Positions 1-10,895 of a stretch of 64,000 nucleotides of DNA are shown here, piece by piece. Below the pieces are notes generated by a model that saw nothing but the letters and a program-made list of their open reading frames with translations, did no database searches and was not told where the DNA came from. The stretch lies in the NCBI RefSeq assembly GCF_963169125.1, contig NC_084795.1, forward strand, positions 139,489,701 to 139,553,700. Direction: 5' to 3'. This DNA comes from Humulus lupulus. Its lineage: Eukaryota; Streptophyta; Magnoliopsida; Rosales; Cannabaceae. The first letter of the stretch is position 1. The number at the start of each line of letters is the position of its first letter. The position numbers and the translations under genes were made by a program.

Positions 1-2
1 AG

Positions 3-62
3 AAGAGTCATTCTGACCTGAGGGGGAGGAACGTGGAGTTCCAGGTGGGAGACTATGTCTTC
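3..62 (+). pseudogene. Ty3 chromovirus integrase C-terminal fragment (left piece)
   Basis: Reading frame 3 gives the end of a Ty3 integrase C-terminal region, with the motif VEFQVGDYVF. This matches the family pattern V-x-F-x-V-G-D-x-V-F seen intact in the pol gene at 28140-28170. The frame stops abruptly at position 62, where a solo LTR begins, and resumes at 2587 with LRVSP. The gene belongs to an older plus-strand element whose 5' half lies outside the window and whose 3' LTR is 3019-5493. Confidence 0.85.
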
Positions 63-832
63 TGTAACACCCTACTTCCTTAGAGTTGTCACCAAGGGAT
101 TTTCAAATGTGCCACTAGCTCGCTAATCGAGGTTTAAGACTAGAAAGTGTGTTCGGATAAAAATAAAGACTCATTTAATAAACATTAAGTATAAAAGTTG
201 GTCTTTTATTAAAATTCGTAAAAATATTACATCGGGGTCCCCAAAATACAGTTTTGAAACTCATTTACCCAAAGGTACAGTATGGTCGACCTAAGCGACA
301 AAACGGGACGTTTACCACGTGTTTCTTAAAATAACCCCAGTCGTGGTGACCAGGTAGGCCAAACATGTACACACCGCTCCAAGCCCTCCAACTCATGTTT
401 GTAAGAACCAGCTTCCTTGCTCTTACCTGCAGCACAGAGCACCTGTGAGCTGAGGCCCAGCAAGAGAACTTCAAGCATATCATGCAATAAAAATATATCT
501 CAATAAACCATACTCAATCAGAGCAACAAACAAATACCAGATTCTACTAGCATGTTCAAGGACACAGCACCTAGACCAGCTTAAAAGTACAATAGAATAT
601 CAGCCTAATAATACATCAGTACATTCACACAGTAACTCAACCCTACATCAGCATATAACAAAATAGCCAACAGGCTAAACATATAGCGGCCAGGCCGTCT
701 CAAGCGCTTTACCAAGCCTTGGGTTCGCGGTCCACACTGTGAGGATATCCCAGGTATCCTTTAGGGTCTCGCCCTGGCAACTCGCACTCTGCGTGCTAAA
801 CGCTGCTCCCAGCCCCTTGCCGTACTCGACTC

Positions 833-1014
833 TTGCCTCTCCCGCCTCTTGCCGCTCCCGCCTCTTGCCGCTCCCGCCTCTTGCCGCTCCCGCCTCTTGC
901 CGCTCCCGCCTCTTGCCGCTCCCGCCTCTTGCTGCTCCCAGCTCTTGCCGCTCCCAGCTCTTGCCGATCCCGGCCTTTGCCTCTCCCGGCTTCTGCCACT
1001 CCCGGCTCTCGCCG
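833..1014. repeat. 16-bp GC-rich minisatellite inside the LTR
   Basis: About eleven tandem copies of a 16-bp unit (gcctcttgccgctccc and variants) run through here. Copies in the centre are identical; those at the right edge drift (gctcttgccg, ggcttctgcc). Because 16 is not a multiple of three, all frames stay open over a 48-bp cycle, which produces spurious repetitive ORFs on both strands. A shorter related run is at 11515-11580 in the sister LTR. Confidence 0.85.
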
Positions 1015-1369
1015 AACAGTCATAATAACACATATATGACATAACAGACATAAACAATTCATACAGAACTATACACCACATAGCTCTACGGGTACAAACA
1101 GTTCTCTTACCTGGTGTCCCGAGCTGACAATCCAAAGCGATCCCGAGCACGATCCTAATCCTAAGCCTGAGCGGTAGGACCTAGCCACAATGCATCAACA
1201 ATAGCAGTCCATCAAGTTCTATTCTAATAAATAACTTCGAGATACCATTCTAGTCCCCAGAACCTTGAATTCTATCAATCTGGGTGATAAAATCCATCCC
1301 GAGCCTTAACAATTGGTTCCCAAGCCAAAAACCCACAAAACACCCAATATTTAGAACTAGGGCCGCGGC

Positions 1370-1545
1370 CCAACGCCTCAAGGGTGGCAGCATGCCTCAA
1401 CACTGAGGCAAATCACCTCCCTGGAAATAGACACGAGCTGTGGCATGCTTAGCCAAGCGTCGTAGTGCGCCTCAAGAACAGAGGCCTCCCCAGGCCTCAC
1501 GCACACACGGGTCGCGGCATGCCCGGCCTTGGGCCGCAGCTCGCA
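1370..1545. other. GC-rich short-repeat module of this LTR
   Basis: An island of high GC holds recurring words: gccgcggccc, aacgcctcaa, gcatgcctcaa, cactgaggc, tcgcggcatgcc, ggccgcagc. It abuts sequence that is conserved in sister LTRs (reverse strand gggtttttggcttggga). In those LTRs the equivalent place holds a different repeat word; see the finding on exchangeable modules. Confidence 0.6.
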
Positions 1546-2586
1546 CCCCCAAACCCAGAAACCCCACCATTTTCCTGTGTTTTCTTCAAGCCTAACTCTA
1601 ATTCTCACAATTCTAACACCACTTAAACTGATAATTGAACCTAGATCCCTTGTCTACACAACCTAGGCATCATATCCACTTAAGAAACCCTCTAATCCCT
1701 ACTAACACCAAAATTGAAACCAAGCACAACTAACCAAACCACACCTCATATGCAAGCATAGGTCCTTAACACAATCAGAGTATTTCAACAGCTAGATACA
1801 ACCTAAGTGATCAAGTAGAAGTCTTATCTCTGAATTTAATTACTCCTCTGAACCAACTCCCTGAGTTCCAAGCTCCTCAATCCTCCAATTCACTAGCTCA
1901 AACTCTTCAAGATTTCCTCCAAAGCTCCAACACCCCAAGAGGAAGAATCGGCAGAGAGAGGAGAGAGCCAAAGAAGCTGAGTATCCTTCTATTCCTTTCT
2001 TTCTTTTCTGTTCCAGTACATTCCCCAGCCCAGTGTATATCCACTTACCAAAAAGACCAATCTGCCCCTAAGATTATCTAAATCCTTAAGTGTCTCTAAG
2101 GGAAATTTTGTCATTTCCCAAATCCCGTTAAGTCCCCGAATATTCCTATAAATCCCCGTTTAATCCCAACATACTAAATCATTGACAAATTGCCAACCAT
2201 TACTCAATAAATCCCAAACTCATATCATATCCCTAAAATACCCCTAGGCTCCTCCCGAGCCGGGTATCCGACCCTGTCATGACTTTCCAGCTAAACTGCT
2301 CCCTAAAATCGTCTCGGATCACACATCTCAAATATATCCCCATAACACTAGGGTTTCACTCACAACACATGCATATCCACATTTATGCCCCCCAACGGGC
2401 CAAAATTACAAACACGCCCCTATTCACAGAAATGGGCCCACATGCATATTTAATACACACAATCATGCATGTCTAATCACATAATTACCAAATTCATACA
2501 ATATCACAGTGAAATCAATTATTGCCCTCCCAGCACACTAATCAAGGCCCTAAGCCTTATTAGCAAATTTGGGACACTACATCTTC

Positions 2587-3004
2587 CTTAGGGTTTCACC
2601 TCTGAGAGGGGAGGTTCGGGAAGAAGGACAAGCTAAGCTCTAGGTTTGTGGGACCGTTTGAGAACCTAGAAAGGATCAGGAAGGTGGCCTACAGGTTGGC
2701 CTTACCCCTGCACTATTTAGTGTGCATAATGTATTCCATATTTCCATGTTGAGGAAGTATGTGTCAAATGGAACTCACGTACTGAGTTATGAGAATTTGG
2801 AATTGGAGGCAGACTTATCTTATGAAGAACAACCAGATCAGATTCTTGACAGGAAGGACAAGGTCCTTAGGAACAAGACCAGACCTTTGGTTAAGGTATT
2901 ACGGAGGAACAGCAAGGTCGAGGAAGTGACCTAGAAGCTGGAGGCAGATATGCAAGCTCAGTTTCCCGAGCTGGTCAGGAAAAATTTCGAGGACGAATTT
3001 CTGT
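2587..3004 (+). pseudogene. Ty3 chromovirus pol 3' end (right piece)
   Basis: This continues the integrase fragment at 3-62. It begins LRVSP, passes a TAG at 2641 and frameshifts in the segment equivalent to [10 protein letters not shown]. It then reads cleanly through [13 protein letters not shown] (about 2719-2757) and LSYEEQPDQILDRK into the chromodomain-like tail (VKVLRRNSKVEE...) that ends Tekay/Del-type pol proteins. A TAG at 2932 interrupts the last stretch (QAQFPELV). It is non-functional, having several stops plus the solo-LTR insertion. The intact homologous segment at 28310-28570 supports the identification. Confidence 0.85.
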
Positions 3005-3018
3005 AAGGAGGGGATTGT
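3005..3018 (+). other. Polypurine tract of the older chromovirus
   Basis: The purine run aaggagggga lies directly before the LTR start tgtaacgtccc at 3019. This is the expected plus-strand primer position between pol and 3' LTR. Confidence 0.7.
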
Positions 3019-5493
3019 TGTAACGTCCCAAAATTACCTAATAAGGCTTAGAGCCTTGATTAGGGGGTCGGGATGGCAATATGTGAAAATATGAGTTTAA
3101 TTGCTATGTTAATTTTAATTATGTGAATTATGTGATAATATGACTAGATGTGCATATTTAGGGGTATTAAATATGCATGTGGGCCCGCTTCTTATTAGAA
3201 TGGTGACTTTGGTAATTTGGCCCGTTGCGGGCATAATTGTGTATTTATGTGCATATATGTGATATATGTGAGAAACCACATTATTATGTGGGTTAATTTG
3301 GGTTACCCGGCACGAGGCGATCCTAGGGAGCAAGTTAGCGAGAAAGTCACAACGAGACCCAATACCCGACTCGGGGCGAGTCAAGGGGTATTTTGGGTAA
3401 TAGACAATTATTTGACTTATTGGGTTATGAAAATAAATATTTGGAGATATATTTGGAGTTAGAGTGTTTAGGAAGGAATATTGGGGAAAATTACTATTTT
3501 GCCCTCGGGGACTTTTTGGTACCCCGAGCCTTGGGATTAACTTAAGTTAGATAAGACAAAACAAAAAGAAACACTTAGAACTCTGCCCTGAAACCGAACC
3601 TTTCTTCCTTCTCTCTCACTCTTGTTTTCTCTAGATACTTTCCAAGTGAACCAATGAAGCTAAAGGGAATTTTTGGGCAGAAACACAAGGATTTGAGCTA
3701 AGGATATGGGAAAGAACTCAGTAGCAACTTGGTGGATTCATTCTTCAGTAGAGGTAAGCTTTTAACTATGGTTTAGCATTTAAATTCTGAGTTTTCATGG
3801 CTGGGTTTTAGTGTTCTTGAGCCCTTGAAGTTCAAAGATTGCAGGTGTGATTTTGATGAGTTTTGAGTCTAGTTTTCTGTTTGGTTTTCCTGCTGGGAAC
3901 ATATTAGAGTGTTTGTGATGATTTAGTGGTATTGTTGGGATGATTTTGGGTTAAATTGGATAGGTTTTGGCTGCTGAAAGTGGAGAAATTTCTGGGTTCG
4001 AGGGGTCAAGTCGCGACCTTTTTCTTAACAAGTCACGACTTAGCTTGAACCAAGCACCTTGGGAGGTCTCTGCCTGAGGGGCGCGCCACGACTTGATATG
4101 CCAAGTCACAGCCCATGCCTCTGGACAGAGAGGGGAAAAATCCTAGCCAGGGGGTGCACCGCGACCCACAAGGGGGCAAGTCACGGCCTGCCTGGGCAGA
4201 TTTTCCTTGGGGAGTTTGTTTTAGAATGAAACTTTTTCCTTAGGGCTCAAGATTGTTTTCACTACCCGATTTGGTGGAACCCGAGGCCCCGGAGGCTAGG
4301 ACTTGGTCCGAAAGCCTTTGATCGCTCAGTATTAATAGAATCCTTTTTTTATGGTTATGGCTTAGGGTATCGCTATGGGCTCGGAACTGGGATCGTGCTC
4401 GAGGGTCGTTCTTAGTTACGCATGCTTGGATCTAAGGTAAGAAAATTTCACCAGAACGTGTTGTATGTGATTAGGGCTTGGCCCGTTTGTTATATATTAA
4501 TATGATTAGGGCTTGGGCCCCCTAATTGGTTATGTTAGGCTATTGTTCTAAATGCTCGCTGATAAATGCTTAAGTGCTTATATTTGTTACATGAATTGTA
4601 TGGTTAGGGCATGTGGCCCCGTTTTATGAATATGCTTGGTATTGTAAAAATGGTTATCCAATGGGATTATATGATTAGCGTGAGTATGTGCTTAATTGTA
4701 GGGATGTGTATATTCACATCTGTTCCTTATAAGTAAGGTATGAAATCCAGGATCAAGGCTTGACTCATGAGTCAAGGACAGCAATAGCGCGTTGTGCGCT
4801 GGTCGAAAGGCATTGGCCTAAACCAGCAACATATTATTACGTTGATCGACTCTAAGGTCAAAGGTGAACCACGGGGGTTGGGCTAGCTCTATGGCTAGTG
4901 AGACAGAGCTAAGGGCGAGGCCCCAAGTGACTCTATGGTCACGTAGCTAGGGCATAGGCCCCAGGTTGATCCAATGATCACTTGATTGAACTTACATAAT
5001 ATTGGTTATGAATTGATGTCGCTGATTTTGTTGAATGGTTATTTTAAGTTATATTTTCTGCTGTCACATTAACTGTTTTCTTTCTAAGCCTCATCTCACG
5101 GGGGCTTTGTGGTGCAGGTAAGGGAAAGGGAAAGCTTGACCAGCCATGAGTTGGAGAGCTTCGGTGGCGACGTGTACATATGTGGCTACTCAACCATCAC
5201 GGCCGGGGTTATCTCAGAGGAACTAGGGTTGTAGCCCTATTTTGCCACTTAGGCCAGCTCATGTAACTTTTGATATGTATCTATCCTTTTTAAAAGTTGA
5301 GTTGTAATATTTTGGGATCCCATGTTATATAAAAACTTTTGGAATAAAAGTCAATGGTTCTTTGACCAAAAATTTTAACTCTAACCCTTGTCACTAACCT
5401 CAGTTACACATTTTAAGCCAAATGATCTGATTAGCAAATCTGACACAATTTTAAGTACATAGTGTAACGGTCTTGGATTAGGAGGGCGTTACA
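3019..5493 (+). mobile_element. 3' LTR of the older Ty3 chromovirus
   Basis: This 2475-bp LTR starts tgtaacgtccc after a polypurine tract and ends gggcgttaca. Its terminal inverted TGTAACG/CGTTACA is shared by the other family members here. The expected right target duplication would be ctgac (5494-5498); the left one is outside the window. The conserved 3' third (5090-5260: caggtaagg, ccatgagttgg, ccaccacggcc-like words) also occurs at 7140-7290 and 42000-42200. A repeat module with gtcgcgacc/agtcacgact words lies at about 4005-4200. No genes. Confidence 0.85.
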
Positions 5494-5982
5494 CTGACAC
5501 TCTCTAGCGTTTCGCCTAAATAGAATCAGACAAACTCATGTGGCTTGGAAAGCAATGAAAATAGGTTAGCCTCTGAAGGATGATAAACAAATAATAAAAC
5601 TCCATGCATAATATTCTAAATATGCTTGAAAACTCCTTGGGAGCCCCACCGCTAGTTGGCTCATCGGGGTGAAGAATAGAGTGGGAAAACTCTCACACAA
5701 GTTTGCCCATCTCCTAGGTTGTGTTCGTCTCGTAATGGAAGAACCACCTCGTGTGCTTGGACGTCTCCTCGTCCAATGGCAGGAACCCCTAGGGGTCGAC
5801 CTTTCTCTTCACATGGTGGAGGAAAGCTTCAATCAGTTCTTGGTAGTCTTGGAACTCCTCTGCGGTCCAATGATGTCCCGAGATCTATCCGCACTCGAGG
5901 AGTGATGGTGAGACCCGCACATGTTCGGGACTAACTCCCTCTCCTACATGGTTAGCATGATATAGAATGATATGAGATTTAC
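5494..5982. other. Tail of the antisense Tat gene; otherwise no clear gene
   Basis: This is flanking DNA of the Tat host element between the older chromovirus LTR and the Transposase_28 pseudogene. On the minus strand an apparent splice donor lies at 5982 (AG|GTAAAT). Short open stretches in several frames at 5669-5934 show no recognisable domain and probably represent the decayed last exons or 3' UTR of the antisense gene. Confidence 0.4.
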
Positions 5983-8117
5983 CTTGGTCTGTAGGCGAGG
6001 ATTCTATCCCTGCCAGAAGCTCCTCCTCGAGCTCCTTGTCCTCCTAGGACTCAGCAATGGCCTGAACGACGAGAACGGTCTCCACAAGCTTCTCCTGCAT
6101 CCGTTGAGTAAACTAGAGGAGGGCCTGCTCAGCCATGTCCTCCGTGTGGAGTCGTGCCTCCTCCAGGGACTTCTTGGAGTTTTCAAAGAAGGAGAGGTCC
6201 ACCGAACCCAAGTGTTGGTTGTAACGTCCCAAATTCCCTAATATGACTTAGTGCCTTGATTAGGGGGCCAGGAGGGAAATAAGTGATTTTAATGCATGAT
6301 TATGTGAATTATGTGATTTATATTATTATATGTCCGAATCGTCATGTATGTATGCCTGTTTCTTATTAGAAGGGCATTTCAGTAATTTTGGCATGTTGAG
6401 GGCATAATTGTATATTTGTGTGTATATGTATTGAGACCACATTATTATGTGGATATATATGAGTTATTCGGCACGGGTGATCCTAGGGAGGAAGTTAGCA
6501 GTTTATGCATAACGGGGTCAAATACTGGGCTCGAGGTGAGCCTAGGAGTAGTGTGGTAATTTAGTACATTACTGGGATTTGATCGAGTAATGGGAAATTA
6601 TTTGGTAATTATTTGAGGATATTGGAAGTAACAGGAATTATAAGGTGTTAATTATGATTAACGAGATATTTGACAAAAGACCAAAGTACCCTTGAGGGCT
6701 TATGATGAGTAAGCTTAGGGCAGAGGGGCATTTGGGTCATTTGTGCCAAAAGTAGTGACTTAAGTCACTAACTCCTTCAGCAACAAGAAACCCAAAATAG
6801 AACATCTCTTGTCCGACCCAATGGTCATGGAAAATTAAGCACCAAGTACGTTGGGCCAACTCCAAGGCTGGTTATACAGAGGATAGGGTAATGGGCCTTG
6901 GGGTGACTTATTAGTCTCATATCCTAGGGTTGGGCCCCAGTATGATTCAACAATCATGTTTTGGGCAACGGGCCCCGGTATGATTCATTAATCATTTAAT
7001 TAGGGTAGCTAGCCCCGTATGACGATGTAGTCATTTATATGAATGGTATGCGTGCATGGGTAGGGTTATTACAGCTAGGCATGCTTATATAATTTGGTAA
7101 TGTTTTATTAACTGCTTATGAGCATGTTTAAGTTTTCTTGCTGAGCCTTGGCTCACAGGTGCTATGTGGTGCAGGTAAGGGGAAAGGGAAGTTGGACCAG
7201 CCATGAGTTGGAAAGCTTTGGTGGCAATGTGTACATATGCGGCTGCTCAACCACCACGGCTGGGGTTTCCAGAGGAACTAGGGTTAAACCCTATTTTTGC
7301 TGCTTAGGTCGGCTGGTTGTAACTTTTGAGTTGTAATTACCCTTTTGGAATTGTAAACAACTTTGTAAATGTTTATTATGTGATCCCATCTACAACTTAA
7401 CGCTTTAACGAAATAACTATTCATTTTGAGCGAAATTTTCAACCCCAAACCGTTAATCACGTTTAGTTGAATGTTTATGGCCAAATGACTCATGAGCCTA
7501 GCACTATTTAAAATACACAGTGTAACGATCTTGGCTATCTAGAGCGTTACACAGGTCCACCCGGAGGAGGATGTACTGCTGTAAGTTCTCCTCTGTCACG
7601 AGGCAGCTGAGATTCAGCTCCTCATCAGGAAAGGCCTTCATCCTTTGAAGTCGGGCGTCACAGGCCACGACAAATGGAGTACAGTTGTAGGGACCTGCAA
7701 AAGGAAATTCCTAAGAAACAACTACATGTAGAGGACAGCCAAACGAAAGGTTTGAGAATATTTACCAACCCTGGAAAAGTCAAGGATTAGAGTGGGGTTG
7801 ATCCGCGTGGGAAAGCCACTTGTCCAGAATAAGTGGTCTTTGTAATCCCGCTCGTAGCTCTCATTCATGCACGGAGGCTTGTAAGACATCCTCCGGTACA
7901 TACACTTCATTAAAGTATAGTACCTATCAAGATTCCCCTTCTTTAGGGCCCGAAAGCTATAGACATACAATATTTCGGTCGAAGAGGGTACGGGCCCGTT
8001 CTGCCTCTTGTACATAACGTATAGCCCAGCTAGCACCTGATACCCATTCGGGGATAAATGGAAGGGGTCTATGCTGACAAACTTTAGGAAGTCGACATAG
8101 TATTGGTGTAGGGGCAA
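5983..8117 (-). pseudogene. Transposase_28-type antisense gene of a Tat element, disrupted
   Basis: Minus-strand exon 8117-7766 encodes PLHQYYVDFL...LSPNGYQVLAGLYVMY..., the pattern (PLHPF, TPNxxRxLAxLYxxY) of the 'putative gypsy type transposon' family (Pfam Transposase_28). A 71-bp intron follows (donor GT at 7765, acceptor TTTTGCAG before 7694). The next exon (7694-7552, then 6219-5983) reads as a helical, charged region and is split by a solo LTR at 6220-7551; in-frame TAG codons occur in its second half. Antisense ORFs near the 3' LTR are known in Tat-lineage Ty3 elements, and their function is not established. A paralogous copy is at 17880-18720. Family assignment comes from pattern recall only. 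Confidence 0.65.
6220..7551 (+). mobile_element. Internally deleted solo LTR (TGTAACG family)
   Basis: It begins tgtaacgtcccaaattccc and ends agagcgttaca. Both ends align with the 2.48-kb LTRs of the same family, but it is only 1332 bp long because the centre (repeat module and neighbouring sequence) is missing. Flanks are ttggt and caggt, so a target duplication is at best partly preserved (3 of 5). The interrupted antisense gene reads on both sides, showing this is an insertion. Confidence 0.8.
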
Positions 8118-9070
8118 GGTCGTTCCCGCTTAGAGGTGAGAGGCACTCCAGGCCCCAAGTTCATGGAGGCTCTCATGCGCCCTTTCGTTCTCTCAAAATA
8201 GGTGCGTCAAGATATCTTATTCCTCCACTCCGTAGAAGGTGAGTATTATATTGAGAGCTACCTGATGTCTCAACTTGCTGGGGAGCTGCTCGGCTTCGAA
8301 GCCATCCGCCGCATAGCTATTGGTCCCATACATGGGACCCATGTTCACCTCCTATTCTGAGGTGCCAATCGGTCGAGGCCTCTCCACCCTCGTTGGTTCT
8401 TCCCTCACCACGAGGGTCCTACACTGCTTCAAGGCCTCCCGCCTTCTCCCCTCGAGTACTTGACTTGCATTACGAGTCATCTCAAGTATATCCTGATTGA
8501 AGTAATAGAATCTTTGCTGGTGGAGATGGTGTAACTCTTCGAACATCTGAAACAGCAAAACCAAGCAGCTAGCGCATTGCCAGAAGAAAGATAGGCCAAA
8601 AGAGGAATCCCTAGAACAACTGCTCCGGGAATGGAGGTGAAGGACTTCTAAGGGATTAGGGTGTCCTGGGAACCAAAGAATTGGTTCCTGAGGGCACCAC
8701 TGGAGTTCATGGACCTCGCCAGAATCTAGAAAATTTCTGGATTTTGGCTGAAGGCCCAGAAATGAGAAAAAACACAAAAAGGCCTAAGGCGATCTATTTG
8801 GACTATTTTTAACGTCAAAATGGACCCAAAAAGACTAAAAGAAGGTAAAAATGACCTTAATACCAGGAATCACAAGTTTCGAACACATGCAAATTACCTC
8901 AACCCAAAAACTCAAAACAGAAAAGGAAATGGCACACTTACTCGAGATGTAGCACTTGTAAGTGTTGTGTCGCATGCAAACACGGAAATATTTCATCTCG
9001 TTCACCTAGAAGTACGAAAATTCTCTCTAGCTGTCCAGGTCTTCGAAGGTCAAGAATCGATGAAGATTGG
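8118..9070 (-). other. Upstream exons/leader of the antisense Tat gene
   Basis: This minus-strand sequence runs between the LARD insertion and the Transposase_28 exon. A 141-codon open stretch (8777-8352) shows no domain I recognise. The region should join the TATA-containing sequence at 19276-19740, because the 10-kb LARD (9071-19275) is inserted between them with flanks attgg/attag. It is best read as 5' exon and leader of the broken antisense gene. Confidence 0.4.
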
Positions 9071-10619
9071 TGATGCATGTCGTATGTCGTACCAAATTTA
9101 CTATAGATTTTATTTTCAGTAATACCAATTACTTTGTATAATGGTAAATACAGGTCGAACACACGAACACTAGTATTCAATTTATTATTCAAATGACAAA
9201 ACGTTAATAGTAAAAAATAAAGTTAATAGTTAAAATAGTTAAGAGGTCATTCTCCACCACTAAATACTCATTCAAGCATTTTAATAATAACATTGATCTA
9301 TGTTCCTAATTAAACTATTAACCCCCCCCCCCCCCCCCCATAGATAACACTTACGCAGTCAATTATCACAGTTTTCCTATTATGATTAATTAAAGATAAG
9401 CCTTCTTAATTAACCATTTTTACCATGCAATAAACTCATTAAGCATGCGATCTATTTAACTCAGGACAATAATTACATTCTATGGAAACAAGTTAATCTA
9501 GGCAAAAAATTCATTAAGCATGCAATTCATCTAACCTATGTTCTATTTTTCATCACAATTCATATACTCGTCACAATAGCTTAATGGAAATTTATCACTC
9601 TACTTACAATTCTAAATTATTAGGTGAATAGCAACCCTACGATGATAATAGAACAATACAAAACCCTAATTAATGGCCATCTAAACAAGATTTTACAAGA
9701 TTCGTAGCATTCAAATAGAAAAATAGAAGCAATTTAATATAAGGGAATAGAATATCAATGAAAATTATTAAAACCAAGATATCATATTTAGGGCTTTGAA
9801 ATCACCCTTAAATATAAACACAACAATAAAAAAAAACTAAACTTACTAAAAGAAAAAGAGTCGAAGAGAACGACTCTTTAAAAGAGAGAATATAGAGTGT
9901 GTTTACAAATAGAGACATACCTCCATTCATAATAGTCTCATACTAACTAAAATAATCAAAATAAAATTTAAAATCTAAAACTTAAACTTAAACTAATAGA
10001 TATTACTTTTCTTTTAATATTATTTTGATACCTCCAATTTTCGAATTTGGAGTAAAAATATATGCAAGTTGATTGCAAAATTGGAGTTTGAATCTCTAAT
10101 TTCCATATCCCTCAAGAAATTGATTTTTCTCACGTAGCTAATTGTATTTTGGCCATATCTCCATCGATATAACTCGCAATTAGATGATTCAATATGCTTT
10201 AGAAATCTAAGAAAAATATCTACAACTTCTATTTCTTGAAGAATTTCCAAAATATGGCTGGAACGGTATCAAAACCACTTGTAAAGTTTCATCTCCAACT
10301 CTGGCTCAGATTAAAGTTCAGATTTCAACTTTTTTATTTTCTTCATACAAATACACACTTTCCTATAAACCAAATAAGTCAAATCAAAATTAAATATTTC
10401 CAAATAATAAATATATTAAATTAAATCCATAAAAATATTAATTTAAACTCAATTAATTTATATATTAATAAATGTGTACTTTTACTACTAAAAAAAAATT
10501 TTAACCAAAAAATCACAAAATACCAAAAACAAATTTAAAATCATTAAAATAACTAAAAAAACTAATAAAATCTAAGCCTAAAGAAATTAAAAATGTATGA
10601 TCAAAATTTGCACTTATCA
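9071..10619 (-). mobile_element. 3' LTR of the LARD
   Basis: This is a 1549-bp AT-rich LTR. It matches 14686-15629 at its left half and 18995-19275 at its right end, with scattered substitutions (an old insertion). Its middle (about 9995-10340) has no counterpart in the other LTR, where it was lost. No ORF of interest. Confidence 0.8.
9322..9339. repeat. Poly-C tract (18 C)
   Basis: A run of 18 cytosines stands where the partner LTR has only aaccccgcagataac (near 14975). The tract therefore expanded after insertion, or is an assembly-sensitive homopolymer. Confidence 0.9.
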
Positions 10620-10633
10620 AATTCCCCCACACT
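10620..10633 (-). other. Polypurine tract of the LARD
   Basis: On the minus strand agtgtgggggaat directly precedes the LTR start TGATAAGTG. This is the typical GTGGGGG polypurine tract position at the internal/3' LTR border. Confidence 0.75.
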
Positions 10634-10895
10634 TAGATTTTTTTAGTCCCTTAGCAAAGAAAAACTAAAAAAACTAAATACAAAAATAATAAAACAATGG
10701 TCTTATCAAAAATAATATTTGTATCAAAGATTGCACAAATATATAATTCCAAGAAAAATTTAGATTTACAAACCTTAGAATTTTAAATTAAGTATGATCG
10801 CTTCTTAAACCCGATTCTTGTATGTGTGTGCACAATTAAATTCACTATATCACTTGCACCTAAATCAATTTATACATGCCAAAACTAATTAAAAG

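Larger units (their letters stand above)
63..2581 (-). mobile_element. Solo LTR (TGTAACG family) inserted in a pol gene
   Basis: The segment begins tgtaacaccc and ends gggacactaca, so in its own minus orientation it is a TGT...ACA LTR. It is flanked by the perfect 5-bp duplication tcttc (58-62 and 2582-2586), and the pol frame continues across it. It is homologous along its length to the LTRs at 3019-5493, 10896-13377 and 38602-42434. At 2519 bp it is full length for this family. No internal region or second LTR is attached, so it is a solo LTR, probably left by LTR-LTR recombination. No coding capacity is evident. Confidence 0.9.

Noticed and set aside
739..1150. Overlapping repetitive ORFs on both strands (60-129 codons)
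   Set aside because: Products of the 16-bp minisatellite, which stays open in all frames.
7148..7493. Short ORFs around the caggtaagg/ccatgagttgg text
   Set aside because: This text is a conserved LTR segment shared with 5090 and 42000; the frames are not conserved.
8352..8777. 141-codon minus ORF as an independent gene
   Set aside because: No domain; lies upstream of the Transposase_28 exon and is more simply part of that gene's leader or exons.
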